Origin: Pardosa pseudoannulata
Taxonomy: Eukaryota > Arthropoda > Arachnida > Araneae > Lycosidae
Direction of reading: 5' to 3'
Length of the DNA stretch: 64,000 bases
Assembly (NCBI GenBank): GCA_032207245.1
Contig: CM063504.1
Coordinates: 23,920,991-23,984,990, forward strand
Position numbers and translations under genes: made by a program. The notes under the pieces were generated by a model, which saw nothing but the letters and a program-made list of their open reading frames with translations, had not been told where the DNA came from and made no database searches. Positions 46,388-56,230 of this stretch are shown here, piece after piece (the first letter of the stretch is position 1; each line of letters begins with the position of its first letter).

Positions 46388-46929
46388 CGCGTGCTTCTAG
46401 TAAGGATGTTTATGTACTAATCCTTTGGTAATAATGTTTTGATTTTAACTTAAGTTTTTGATTAGGTTTTGGAACTAATGTTTTTGGCTTTAGTAACCTA
46501 TTCACATTCAACAAAATTGACAAGACGAGAGTAAAAACTGGAGGAAAACTTCCTGCACACACTTCGTTCTATTCAACATTCACTCTTTAAAAAAATATCA
46601 GTCCTACTGAGTAGTTGTAGTACATACAGTGGACTCCGCTTAATGTGATCATTTTGGGATACCGTGATTTTGATAACAATAAACGATATGCAGAATTAGA
46701 TAAATTTACACCCCCTCCTGTGATGAGGCGATTTAGATCAGTAATATAATTGATTAATTCATTAGAGAAGTAAAATGCTTGGGATCTAAATCTGACCTCA
46801 TCACGTCTTTTGTATAGGACAGAGGACCATAAAATATATTTCAAAGATTTTTTTCTTCTTGTGCGGTAGTCACGGTGGGGTTCTGACCCCAATCCTAGAT
46901 TAGAATCCCGTTTCCGTACATGACACTAA

Positions 46930-47460
46930 ATAAGAATGTACCTTTGTGGAGTCCCTAAGGGTCAGTGCCAAGTTTGAAGGGGCAAGGTTATTCCAAGTTG
47001 GCGGTCTCAAGGCGGGGTTAAGAAGACCAATGAAATTTTTACAACTATCCAATCGGACGAACAGAAGGAAGAGGGGGAAAAAGATTAAATTAATATAAAA
47101 TAAGAAAAGTCTAAGAAACAGAAGGAGAGGTTCGAGAGTGGAGTCGAATCGAAGAGAGCAGAGCAGTCGAGTCGAGGAGACAAGTCCGACTGTCAGTGTT
47201 CAAGACTCGAGGACAGAGTACGGGGATCAAAAAAGTTGGGCAATAGGAACACCTCGACATCTCTCAACGACCAGAAGTTTCTAGCTTATCCGTTTTTCAG
47301 TATCACCCCGAGTTATATTAGAAGGCCCCATAACCAGCGGTGATACGGAGTCCACATTGTCATCACGTCAATCGAAAGGTATCTACAAGAGCTTCCCAGA
47401 TGCCTTGAAGGCATCCAGCCTTGGCACACCCAAAAGATTCACAAAGGTACGCATTATTAT
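46930..47460 (+). promoter_or_regulatory. GC-richer LTR-like or promoter/first-exon-like segment
   Basis: After GTACCTTTGTGGAGTCCC come a purine-rich run, AATATAAAATAAG (TATA-like, ~47090), then a G/A-rich stretch with repeated GAGTCGA/AGCAGA words, and at 47446-47455 CACAAAGGTACGC, which fits a splice donor (AAG|GTACGC). The layout suits an LTR (U3-R-U5 with a splice site) or a host promoter with a non-coding first exon. No frame beyond ~50 codons. Downstream it is broken by mariner. Confidence 0.35.
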
Positions 47461-47499
47461 ACATATTTGAAATTGAGATTGGGTCCTCTCTCCTATATA

Positions 47500-48785
47500 T
47501 TGGGTTGTTCGGAAAGTAATTTCGTTTTTTCCCTCAGAGGATTTAATTGTATTTTTTTTCACCCAACTTCACATTTAAGCCGTATAATTTTTATATGCTT
47601 TGATAGCTCATATAGCAAGGCTTGTGTGTGAAAAATTCCAATTAATTCTACGCAGTAGTTTTTGGTTGGTACCCTCTTAAATATGGAGAGCGATAAGCAG
47701 AATTTTCGACATATTTTACTGTTTTACTAAAGAAAGGGTAAAAATGCTGTTCAAGCCAGAAAAAAATTGACCGATGTGTATGGAGAAGGTGTGTTGACAG
47801 TACGCCAGTGCCAGAACTGGTTCGCTAAATTTCGATCCGGCAATTTTGATGTCGAAGCTGCACCATGTTCGGGAAGTCCGGTGGAAGCTGATAAAGACGC
47901 GATAAAGGCATTAGTTGATGCGAACCGGCGAATAACAACACGTGAGATCAGATTGAGGTTAAATTTATCAAATTCAACAGTTTATGACCACTTGAAAGGC
48001 CTGGTATTATCCTCGAAGCTCGATGTATGGGTTCCCTATATTCTCACAGAGAGAAATCTGTGTCGCCGCATTGACGTCTGCGATTCGCTTCTCAAACGTC
48101 ACGAAAATGATCCGTTTTTGAAGCACATCATCACTGGGGACAAAAAATGGGTTATATACAACAACGTCAAACGCAAGAGGTCATGGAGTAAAAAAGATGG
48201 ACCGGCTCAAACCATTTCCAAAGTCGATATTCACCAAAAAAAGGTGATGCTGTCTGTTTGGTGGGATTTTAAAGGAATCGTTGTTTTTAAGCTTTTACCG
48301 GATAACACAACGATTAATTCGGAAGTCTACTGTCATCAGCTGGACAAAATGAATGATGAACTTCAACAGAAAAGGTCAGAACTAATCAACAGGAAAGGTG
48401 TACTGTTTCACCAAGACAACGCGAAACCTCACACAAGTTTGGTCACTCACCAAAAGCTTTTACAGCTTAAATGGGATACAATACCACACCCACCAAATTC
48501 TCCAGACCAGGCACCATCGGATTATTATTTGTTTCGGTCATTCCAAAAATTTTTAGACGGTAAAACCTGCACCTCAAATGAGGAGGTCAAAAACCACCTC
48601 GATCAGTTTTTTGCCAGCAAAGACCAAAAATTTTATGAGCGTGGAATTATGCTACTACCAGAAAGATGGCAAAAGGTGTTGGACCAGAATGGCCAATATA
48701 TAATTTAATAAAATATTTATTCATTATACGAAAACTGTCTTTCATGTTCCCCAAAAAAAACGAAATGACTTTCCGAACAACCCAA
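47500..48785 (+). mobile_element. mariner element, full length (1,286 bp)
   Basis: Both ends carry TTGGGTTGTTCGGAAAGT (right end inverted), extending ~28 bp with one or two differences, and both are flanked by the TA duplication (47498-47499, 48786-48787). 1,286 bp is the standard size of a mariner with one transposase gene. No internal deletion is visible. The host site was GTCCTCTCTCCTATATA joined to CATAGAGC. Confidence 0.97.
47683..48708 (+). pseudogene. mariner transposase (D,D34D), one early stop codon
   Basis: From ATG 47683 (MESDKQNFRHILLFY) the frame meets TAA at codon 16 (47728-47730) and is then open to 48708: 341 codons, the usual mariner length. Seen in order: N-terminal helix-turn-helix (TVRQCQNWFAKFRSGNFDVE), linker GSPVE, second HTH (RITTREIRLRLNLSNSTVYD), WVPYILTERN, catalytic Asp 1 in IITGDKKW (family usually TGDEKW), Asp 2 in FHQDNAKPH, and Asp 3 in NSPDQAPSDYY (usually YSPDLAPSDY) with exactly 34 residues between Asp 2 and Asp 3. 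It ends ERWQKVLDQNGQYII. It cuts and pastes the element at TA. The stop and the substitutions make this copy probably inactive, though young. A start after the stop would lose part of the first HTH. Confidence 0.95.
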
Positions 48786-48787
48786 TA

Positions 48788-49419
48788 CATAGAGCTAAGT
48801 TGTAGAAAAGTATTATTATCCTATCTTAATTGGTATGGCACCTATTCTGATTATATTAAAAATAAATCGTAAGAAAATTAATCTGAATCTTGTATATTAA
48901 TAATGTATGTATATATAATTGTAATAAATTGACTTATTTTTACTTTATAGCAGTTTTCAGTCGTTCTTAATTTATTGTATTAGTTTATTTTTATTTTATG
49001 TCTGTAGTCTCTCAGAGCCTGTGGTTGGATTTAAATATAAAGCATCTACACAATGCAACCCAAATAATATTTAGTCTTTGGGACTAAAAGAAATAAACAA
49101 CCACTATACATTTGATCACAGGTTAATACCTCAATATAAACGAGAGCTACACGACACCTCCCTTTAATTCACACGTACTAAATTTCCTCGAATTTTCTTG
49201 TAAACAATATTTTCGAGTGTCTTCCATCTCTGGAGCCAACCATTTGCTGCAACAAACTCTTTTTTCCCATTTAAGCAGTTGAACTTTTTGCTTTTTGTTT
49301 CATAAGTGATCCGTTGACTGGAGCATCACGTTCTCGAACACTTTCAAATTAAAGTCTTAGAGCCTTTTCAACTTGCTCATCTTTACCAGCTCTATTACGT
49401 TTGCACTCTGCCTTCTTTA
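48788..49419. other. Unassigned stretch right of mariner
   Basis: Before mariner inserted, this continued from 47497. Two AATAAA-like words (48858, 48924) and a pyrimidine-rich run before TATAG|CAG (48940-48952) could be polyadenylation or splice-acceptor signals of the segment at 46930-47460, but no coding support exists. Confidence 0.3.
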
Positions 49420-49862
49420 AAACGTTCGAAATTCACCTCGTCTCCCTTTTGGAGCATTTAATGCCATTATATCAAGCCCTATTTTAGGAGCAGGGGATTA
49501 AATTTATCAATTTGTCACATAACAAATAGGTAAAAATAACAATTTTTATTTTTTCTAGCATTATGACGTCATTCCTTTAACTATCTCATTTAATCATTTA
49601 TTTTAGATTATTTAAATATCGTCTGCATGATTTTCATCCGTTTTATCACTGGACTTAGATATGACGTCAATAATTTTCTTTTATATTTGGCTTAAATAAT
49701 AGATTAGGTACATATGTGATCATTTTAATCGATTATTTTTGTAGAACGATAATTCTCAGCCAAAAAACAAATAATTTTTTTATCTGCCTCACAGGGTACT
49801 TTACAATTCTGGAAAATTAAAAATTTTACTGATCCCGTCATAGGATGGTCTATATGCTAGTA
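49420..49862 (-). repeat. Dispersed repeat, family D, copy 3
   Basis: Inverted relative to 21324-22136: ends TACTAGCATATAGACCATCC (read on minus), then TTTTCCAGAATTGTAAAGTA, ATAAAACGGATGAAAATCAT, AAGGAATGACGTCATAATGC and TGGCATTAAATGCTCC. The other end fades near 49420 after CGAACGTTTTAAAG. Confidence 0.8.
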
Positions 49863-50009
49863 TACAAATAAATACAGAAAATCGGAACCAAGTGATTTCG
49901 AAAATAATAAGCGACTTATTAACATTAACCCCGATCACATTAAGCGGAGTCCAATGTATATATGTTTTATAATATTTATATATAGTCTTTACAATATATA
50001 TGTAAGACC

Positions 50010-50130
50010 ATAAATTAGACCACAAGTATGCTTAAATAATGGTCTATGATTTAGACTGTAAGCTAAATAATAAGAACCCTAATTTAGCTTATGGTCTAAG
50101 CTAACAGGGCTTAGACCATGAAAAACTACA
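50010..50130. repeat. Cluster of inverted TGGTCTA/AAGCTAAAT repeats
   Basis: TGGTCTATGATTTAGAC, GTAAGCTAAAT, ATTTAGCTTATGGTCTAAGC and GCTTAGACCATG can pair in several ways (for example AAGCTAAAT with ATTTAGCTT, and TAGACCA with TGGTCTA), giving a cruciform-prone patch between two Tigger-like ends. Confidence 0.6.
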
Positions 50131-50499
50131 GTCTAGGTTTGCTAGAATATGTTAGGCTTTATAGAAGAAAAAACTTTTATACCAATGAATTTTAAAGGGA
50201 AGAAATAGAAAATATTTTACTATTGTTTACTAGTAATTCATTTTGTATAAAAATAAAATTAATAATACTTATACCTCAAACTTCTGTTTTTAAAATAATT
50301 TTCTTATCTTTCGTGTGTATTATCATGTTTATATTATGCAACCAATAAATTTACCTGGAAATAATATGCTCGCTTTCAAACAACAGCGACGGGAATGAAA
50401 AGAATGGTTTTCATTTGAATACATTGGGAATATTCTTTTACCAGGTAAAATGAGGTTCGAAAACTGATAACATTAACTGATGTAACGATCACATAAAGC
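50131..50499. other. AT-rich stretch, nothing recognised
   Basis: Lies between the palindromic cluster and the next Tigger-like terminus; possibly element interior. Confidence 0.35.
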
Positions 50500-50605
50500 G
50501 ATAATTTTAACATTCAAATCAATAGAGAAAATCGGGACCAAGAGATTTCGATAACAATAAGAGAATGATAACATTAACAGCGATTACAGTAAGCGGAGTC
50601 CACTG
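50500..50605. mobile_element. Tigger/pogo-like right terminus
   Basis: Read inward: CAGTGGACTCCGCTTACTGT, then AATCGCTGTTAATGTTATCA, with TA at 50606-50607. About 80 bp of subterminal sequence (GAAAATCGGGACCAAGAGAT) matches 49878-49956 at ~80 percent, so two related right ends lie 650 bp apart. Its left partner is either 46627 or lost. Confidence 0.65.
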
Positions 50606-50607
50606 TA

Positions 50608-51963
50608 GTTTAACTGATAGTGTATGGACCACTTTACAAAGCTTTGTATGCTACCGAAAAACTCTGTACTTATTTAGTTTCGTTTTTATCTTCCCTTTCT
50701 CCTCTTTCATGATTTTGTATCTCGCCTCTGCATAGGTCCTCTACTATTGTGATTCCACTAGAAGCTACATTACTAACACTCTAGGTGTAAAGGAAAGCCC
50801 ATAATAAGCCGAAAATATTTCAGCTCATCCACACGACCTTGAAACACTGTTATCAAAACGACAAAACGAAGGTATTACTTCTACTATATTTCACAAATAC
50901 GATGGAGACACTTCAAGACCCCATAGACAAAGTGATGATAGGATCAAAACCTTTCGACGTTGGAGCAGGAAAACGAAAAACGGTAGATCGATTTTTCCCT
51001 TAACACACTGTACACATTGGTATATTATATATATGCAACTAGCACAAATTTGTTCATTTTTCCTCCGATCTTTTATTACTTATAGCTTATAAAGCTTGTT
51101 TACTCATATTCGTGTTTGTGTGTGCACAAACATAAAATACCGGGGCTAGTACGTGTGATGTGCGTGTATGCAAGCAAACTGCCAAATTTCTAGGGCGTCC
51201 TATAGAATGCCTACTAGGTATATGCAATAATAGTGTCGGCCAGTAGCGCAGAACCAGCCCTGTGTATTCGTTAATGCTAGTACTTATTCACATACATCAG
51301 AATTTCTTGTTCGAATATACACATACAAACATATAATACAGATTGGATACATATGTTAATCATCTCCTTATTTCAGCTTCTATGTAAACCTATACTTTAT
51401 TCCATGAACTAACCATCCATGCTAGTATTCATATGTGCACTACACAGGAAAAGGAAATTTTTCCCCTTTGAGCAATTGACATGAGACAGTCCTTATCTTA
51501 ATGAAATGGAGTTTGAAAGCTTCCCTTAACAATAAATTTTGCGTTTTTTCATTTTAACAGAAGAAAAGTTTTTTTCAAGATTAAAAAAATATTAATACTC
51601 CACAAATTAAAAAATAACACTGAAAGATTTAATTTAAAAAAAATTGCCTTTTATTCGGTTGTGCAATAATTCATAGAAAGAATTTTTTGTATTAATTTTA
51701 GTTTTAAAAACTTAAAAAGTAAATTTATTATCTTCTACAATAATAATGGTCTTGCAGTCACGTATTACTTTTGGTAATAAAACGATATACTGGTGAAAAA
51801 AAACTTTAGGCTAGGGTTAGGCAGACTTTCCAGACAGTAGAACAAAACTGACCATGAAATATGATAACAAAGGAATCAAAGAGTCATTTATATGCATATA
51901 CCTTATTGATAAAACGCTTAGAGGCAGAAGTCTGAATAGTCACAGACGCTTACGCAAATAGCC
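50608..51963. other. 1.36 kb without recognisable features
   Basis: No long frames or element ends. Slightly GC-richer around 50750-51000 and 51110-51260 but without motifs. Confidence 0.4.
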
Positions 51964-51966
51964 TTA

Positions 51967-52132
51967 GGGTACTATTATATTGTAGTCGACATATGTCACT
52001 GGCGACTTTTGCGTCATAATGATGTCAGAGTGAGAAATTTATAGTACCGAATTCCCACCTCTGGCGATTGCTGACGTCATTATGACGTAGAAGTCACCAG
52101 TGACATATGTCGACTATAATATAGTAGCAGCC
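51967..52132. mobile_element. PIF/Harbinger-like foldback MITE, copy 1 (166 bp)
   Basis: Ends GGGTACTATTATATTGTAGT and, read inward, GGCTGCTACTATATTATAGT, continuing CGACATATGTCACTGG and CGTCATAATGA(T/C)GTCAG so that ~60 bp on each side pair. TTA flanks at 51964-51966 and 52133-52135 fit the TWA target duplication of PIF/Harbinger. An alternative 8-bp reading (AGCCTTAG both sides) also exists, but the second copy supports the 3-bp reading and the same 166-bp length. Confidence 0.85.
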
Positions 52133-52149
52133 TTAGTCTCGTGAGTCGC

Positions 52150-52585
52150 GGTCCACCTACCGCAATTTTAGGATATGATTTTATGAGTTTATAAATAAGA
52201 ATATAACAAAGAACAGTTTAAAAAATCACTTTTAACAAGAAAAACAATGAAAATGAACTAAGAAGTAAAAATTTTGCTTTAGTTTTTAGTTAGGCCGCTT
52301 GCAAATAGATGGCGATAATAGTTTATAATCTCTGCAATTGGAATTCCAAGTATGCTGAACAGCTTTTTGTATTTAGCAAAAAGACTTTATTTTTGTCTCC
52401 AACTTATTTTTTATGGTTGAATATTGTGCTGTTACCGTAATTGAACATATGTTCAAATTTTCAGATCTCTAACTATTCAGGAATGTACTTAAAAATTGAT
52501 TTTAAACTATCAACTAACACAAGTGAAGTTAAGTAAAAGTGATTAAAAAGAAAGTTAAAGGGAGGGAATACTTGAAGATCATCCT
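52150..52585 (+). repeat. Dispersed repeat, family G, copy 1 (partner at 58945-59640)
   Basis: Collinear landmarks: AACAAGAAAAACAATGAAAA, TTTAGTTAGGCCGCTTGCAA, CTGCAATTGGAATTCCAAG, TTTTCAGATCTCTAACTA and ATCAACTAACACAAGTGAAG. Roughly 75-80 percent like the partner, minus the MITE that interrupts that copy. A SINE follows within 10 bp. Confidence 0.75.
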
Positions 52586-52591
52586 AACCCT

Positions 52592-52772
52592 CAGCCGAAC
52601 GATGGCCGATTGGTTAGGGTGCTAGCCCTCGGTACGAGAGTTCGTGGGTTCGAATCCCACAGTAATATGGATGTTCGTAGCCGTTCGGAATCGTCTTTAA
52701 GCTGTAGGTCCCGGTCTCATTAGCCCTCGTGTTGCAAAAAATAGACCGTAGCACTCCAAATCAAACCAAACC
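52592..52772 (+). mobile_element. tRNA-derived SINE, full length
   Basis: Plus strand, GCCGAACGATGGCCGATTGG to AAATCAAACCAAACC, with intact B box GGTTCGAATCCC. The target duplication is ATCCTAACCCT (52581-52591) versus ATTCTAACCCT (52773-52783). Confidence 0.93.
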
Positions 52773-52984
52773 ATTCTAACCCTAAACTAACTTTATCATT
52801 CGAAAATACTAGTTACCATAGGCAAGTCTGTCGTTATTTGACTGTCACATCAAAATGGTGTCATTGACGAGACGGTCGTCATTTTCCGGTGACACCCACG
52901 TGATGCTATTAGCAAATTGTTCGTTATTTGCCGACGACACCAACGTGGCGCCACCATTTAGCCCCAAATAACTATTTTAACTAA

Positions 52985-53150
52985 AACTGCTACCATATTA
53001 TAGTCGACATATGTCACTGGTGACTTTCGCGTCATAATGACGTCAGAAATCGCCAAAGGTATGAATTTGGGATTAAAAATTTCCCTCTCTGACATCATTA
53101 TGACGCAGAAGTCACCAGTGACATATATCGACTATAATATGGTAGCAGCC
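52985..53150. mobile_element. PIF/Harbinger-like foldback MITE, copy 2 (166 bp)
   Basis: Ends AACTGCTACCATATTATAGT and, read inward, GGCTGCTACCATATTATAGT, with the same CGACATATGTCACTGGTGAC arms as copy 1, ~860 bp away. TAA flanks at 52982-52984 and 53151-53153. The loop between the arms differs from copy 1. Confidence 0.85.
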
Positions 53151-53153
53151 TAA

Positions 53154-54300
53154 AGTTCTGCAATTTGTTAAAAGGAAGGTATTTTAATTCAAGAAGTTTG
53201 ATGCAAAAATATAATCAAATTAAACTATATAAAAATTTATTAAATTGCTTACATAAATCCTATTTATTTATAAGTATAATTTAAAAAACAAAAGCTGTTT
53301 ATTATGTTGTACTAAATTTTGATCTTTGTACTTCTATATTTTAACGAACAACTTTGCAAAAGTTTCGAGGAGAGAAGAACATTTTTATGAAGCTTACGGA
53401 TGTATAGAGCTACCTCATTGCTTTAGTTTTGGCAACACACTAAGTAATTTATTTTTCTTTAAGTCTCGCTATATTTACTTTTCCCAACACTCTATTAGAT
53501 GCAATTTTATGCATACTTTACAAAAGCTTCCTATTCTTGCAAATCATCTTGGAAATAAAAAATTAAATGCATCGCTTTCATTCTTATTTCTTGCATAATA
53601 TTAATACTCTCCTCTTCCTTGAAAGGAAATATTTTCTCACATGCAATCTCACTGAGACCTAAATGAGCCTGTTAGACTGGGATAAGTAGTGGTCTTCCTC
53701 ACGTTTAACAATAAAGGGAGATTAGTTTTAAACAATCTCAGAAAGTAGAAGAACCTAACTTTTCTATCTCGTCCTGAGTACTTAAAAAATCTTGGTAAAT
53801 AAACAATTTTCCGGTACTTAGACGTACTTTTCTTGAATAGCTTTCACCTTTAAATAATATAGTTAACAATATTTTTACTGCATAGGTTAAAATATTTATA
53901 TCTTTGGTAATTCTTGACATAGATTCTAAGTGCATAAAAAGACGACTATTAGATAGCAAGAAAATGACATCTTTATACCCTATTTCTTTTTATCCTGTAA
54001 ATTTTTTGTACGTCTGTTTTAAATATTTTCTTCTGTAAATGTTACCTCTATTTAGTCTGAATGACATCGAACTCTACATATATGCATGAAAATTTCAGAA
54101 TTATGAAGATTTTCTATTTGGAAATTATCGGTAAAAAGATTTAAATTACATGCAAGCAGTTTGAGGGCGTATTTGGAAATTTACTGGATAATTGGTAAAT
54201 TACTATCTGACCACCTCATGAATAGCTCCCGCAAAATCGCTAAATCATTTTTAATATAATTTGCAAACTATTATATTAAGCTTTCCACGTCAACAGCCAG
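53154..54300. other. 1.15 kb AT-rich, nothing recognised
   Basis: Frames at 53326-53598 (plus, 90 codons) and 53738-53959 (minus, 73 codons) have no recognisable domain or flanking exon signals. Confidence 0.35.
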
Positions 54301-54777
54301 GCAAGAACTATCTTTGTAAAAGATAAACATATAATAGTTTATGATACATTTTTAAGATTTTGCAAGTTAGCGGAATTTATTCTTGTGGTATACAGGCAGT
54401 AGTTTACGGATATAATAAATCCTAATACAGAATACCAAATTCAGACAGACAGGCACAAACAAGTTGGCAAGAACTATCTTTGTTATCGATAAACATAAAA
54501 TAGTTTATAAGATACATTTTTATGATTTTGCAAGTTAGCGGAATTTATTCTTGTGGTAGACAGGCAGCAGTTTACGGATATAATAAATCCTAATACAGAA
54601 TACCAAATTCAGACAGACAGGTACAAACAAGTTGGCTAAAACTATCTTTGTGATCGATAAACATAAAAGTTTATAAGATACATTTCAAAATTTTGCAAGT
54701 TAGCAGAATTTATTCTTGTGGTATACAGGCAGTAGTTTAGGGATATAATAAATCCTAATGCAGATTACCAAATTCAT
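54301..54777. repeat. Tandem repeat, ~167-bp unit, 2.9 copies
   Basis: Units start GCAAGAACTATCTTTGT (54301, 54467) and GCTAAAACTATCTTTGT (54635), and share TTTTGCAAGTTAGCGGAATT, TTCTTGTGGTATACAGGCAG and GGATATAATAAATCCTAATA. About 92-95 percent alike. CAGACAGACAGG marks the junctions. Confidence 0.93.
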
Positions 54778-55537
54778 AATGCCTGTTTAAAAATCTTACA
54801 ATTCTTTTGCATGAAAAATTCTCCCTGAAGGCCTCTCAACAGCTTTGGATTTAAATGAGGGTAAAAAATACCTCTCTTCTCATTTCTTTTGTTCGGGTAT
54901 TTATGCAACACAATCATAAAAGCAGTTCAAACAGCGCTAATCTCAGCTTAGAGCGAATGAAGCACGATCCGTAAGCATGTCTCTCCATCCAAGTAACAGT
55001 GAGTCAGCTCTTGATCGACACAAGGAGAATGAGTCGATATGTTCGATAAAGAGCGTCAAAAAAAGATTGTTAGTTTTGTGAGTAGATTCCTTCTTTTGTG
55101 CAACAGAACAGAATGTATTACTAGGTTTGTCCTGGTTATATTTATATTTGCCTTCTGTTATGGAAACTTTAAAATCAATCACGTTTGTTGAAAAAAATCT
55201 GAATAAGCAGTTAAAAATTATGTGTAAAGTTCTACCGCAAACAATTTGAGGATCCATTTTTATTATACATGTATATACATTCATATAAATTACTTTATAT
55301 AAGCGTGTATGACATACAATTGTTTTGAATAATTTTGGGGGAAATCTTTAGATAAACGCATTATACGTGAAATAAAATAATTGTTATTCAAGTAATCACA
55401 TGATATACACATGACTCAAACGAGTATTCAAGGAAGAAAATAAAACGGAAAATATTTCTTAACAGAAGTAGTGTTGTACCTTGATTTCATCCCAGTTACA
55501 CTTCTTTTAAACAACAGTTCTAGTAAATTACATTTGA
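54778..55537. other. Unassigned stretch
   Basis: A 113-codon minus-strand frame (54943-55284) starting MNVYTCIIKMDPQIVCGRTL is the longest non-repeat, non-transposon frame of this part. I recognise no domain and see no splice context, so it is not called a gene. Confidence 0.3.
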
Positions 55538-55703
55538 CTATAGCCAAACCGTTAGGACGTTGGTTTTCTGTACCCGAATCCACGGGTTCGAATTCTATTG
55601 TTACCAAGAATTTATGTAGGTGTTAAAAATCGGCTTTAAACGGTGTGTTTCTGTCTCATTCTTCATCGATTAGAAAATATTGACACTCCAAACCAAACCA
55701 AAC
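55538..55703 (+). mobile_element. tRNA-derived SINE, old and decayed
   Basis: GTACCCGAATCCACGGGTTC with GAATTCTATTG (head and B box), AAATCGGCTTTAAACGGTGT, CTGTCTCATTCTTCATCGAT and a CACTCCAAACCAAACCAAAC tail are in the right order. Roughly 70 percent of the consensus. A piggyBac-like MITE starts at its 3' edge. Confidence 0.8.
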
Positions 55704-55707
55704 TTAA

Positions 55708-56226
55708 CACATTGTATGCTGGACACATACTAGTACGTTTTCTGACGATTGATACTTGAACGCAGGTCACGTACTAGTACGGGTTACTGAAACAACATGG
55801 TTTGTTTGGGTGTACATAAATAACGGTATATACAGGAAAACGAAGCTGAATGTTCTTGTCTACTACACGGATTCTAGAAAAAAATTAGACAAATAAAAAC
55901 TATTTTTTACATCAGTAGATGCTGAACCACAGAACGGGAAAAAACTAAAACTATATACTACTATTTGTATTTGATTTTTACATATTTACGATACTATTAT
56001 AAATTTATCCAATAAAAATATATTTTTTGTTTACAAAAATCTCATGGTTGTTATTTATATATTTCTATTTATATATTTGTTTATATATTTCAATATAAAA
56101 TACGAAAAGTTGGTTAAAAATTAAATAATTTAGGATCTATTGAGGTTTAACTGAATAACTAAATTTACACGCAAAACTCCCGCTCCCGGTGCAATTCTGC
56201 TGCGAAATGTACCCGCACATAATGCG
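55708..56226 (-). mobile_element. piggyBac-like MITE, family C, copy 2 (519 bp)
   Basis: TTAA (55704-55707) directly abuts the SINE tail; the right flank TTTA (56227-56230) is a one-base variant. The ends read inward are CACATTGTATGCTGGACACA and CGCATTATGTGCGGGTACAT. Opposite orientation to the copies at 17093 and 57809. Confidence 0.85.
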
Positions 56227-56230
56227 TTTA

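Larger units (their letters stand above)
46627..49956. mobile_element. Tigger/pogo-like termini enclosing nested elements
   Basis: The left end CAGTGGACTCCGCTTAATGT (after TA 46625-46626) and the right end read inward, CATTGGACTCCGCTTAATGT (before TA 49957-49958), match at 23 of the first 24 bases. Between them are an LTR/promoter-like segment, a full mariner and a family D repeat. No pogo transposase is visible, so either the interior was replaced by later insertions or the two ends belong to different elements; a third related end lies at 50605. Confidence 0.55.

Noticed and set aside
51960..52136. hAT assignment from the 8-bp AGCCTTAG match
   Set aside because: The sister copy at 52985-53150 has no 8-bp match but fits a 3-bp TWA duplication, and both are then exactly 166 bp.
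53326..53598. 90-codon plus-strand frame
   Set aside because: No recognisable domain; Phe/Leu/Ser-rich as expected by chance here.
54943..55284. 113-codon minus-strand frame
   Set aside because: Starts and stops without recognisable domain or exon signals; left as unassigned.
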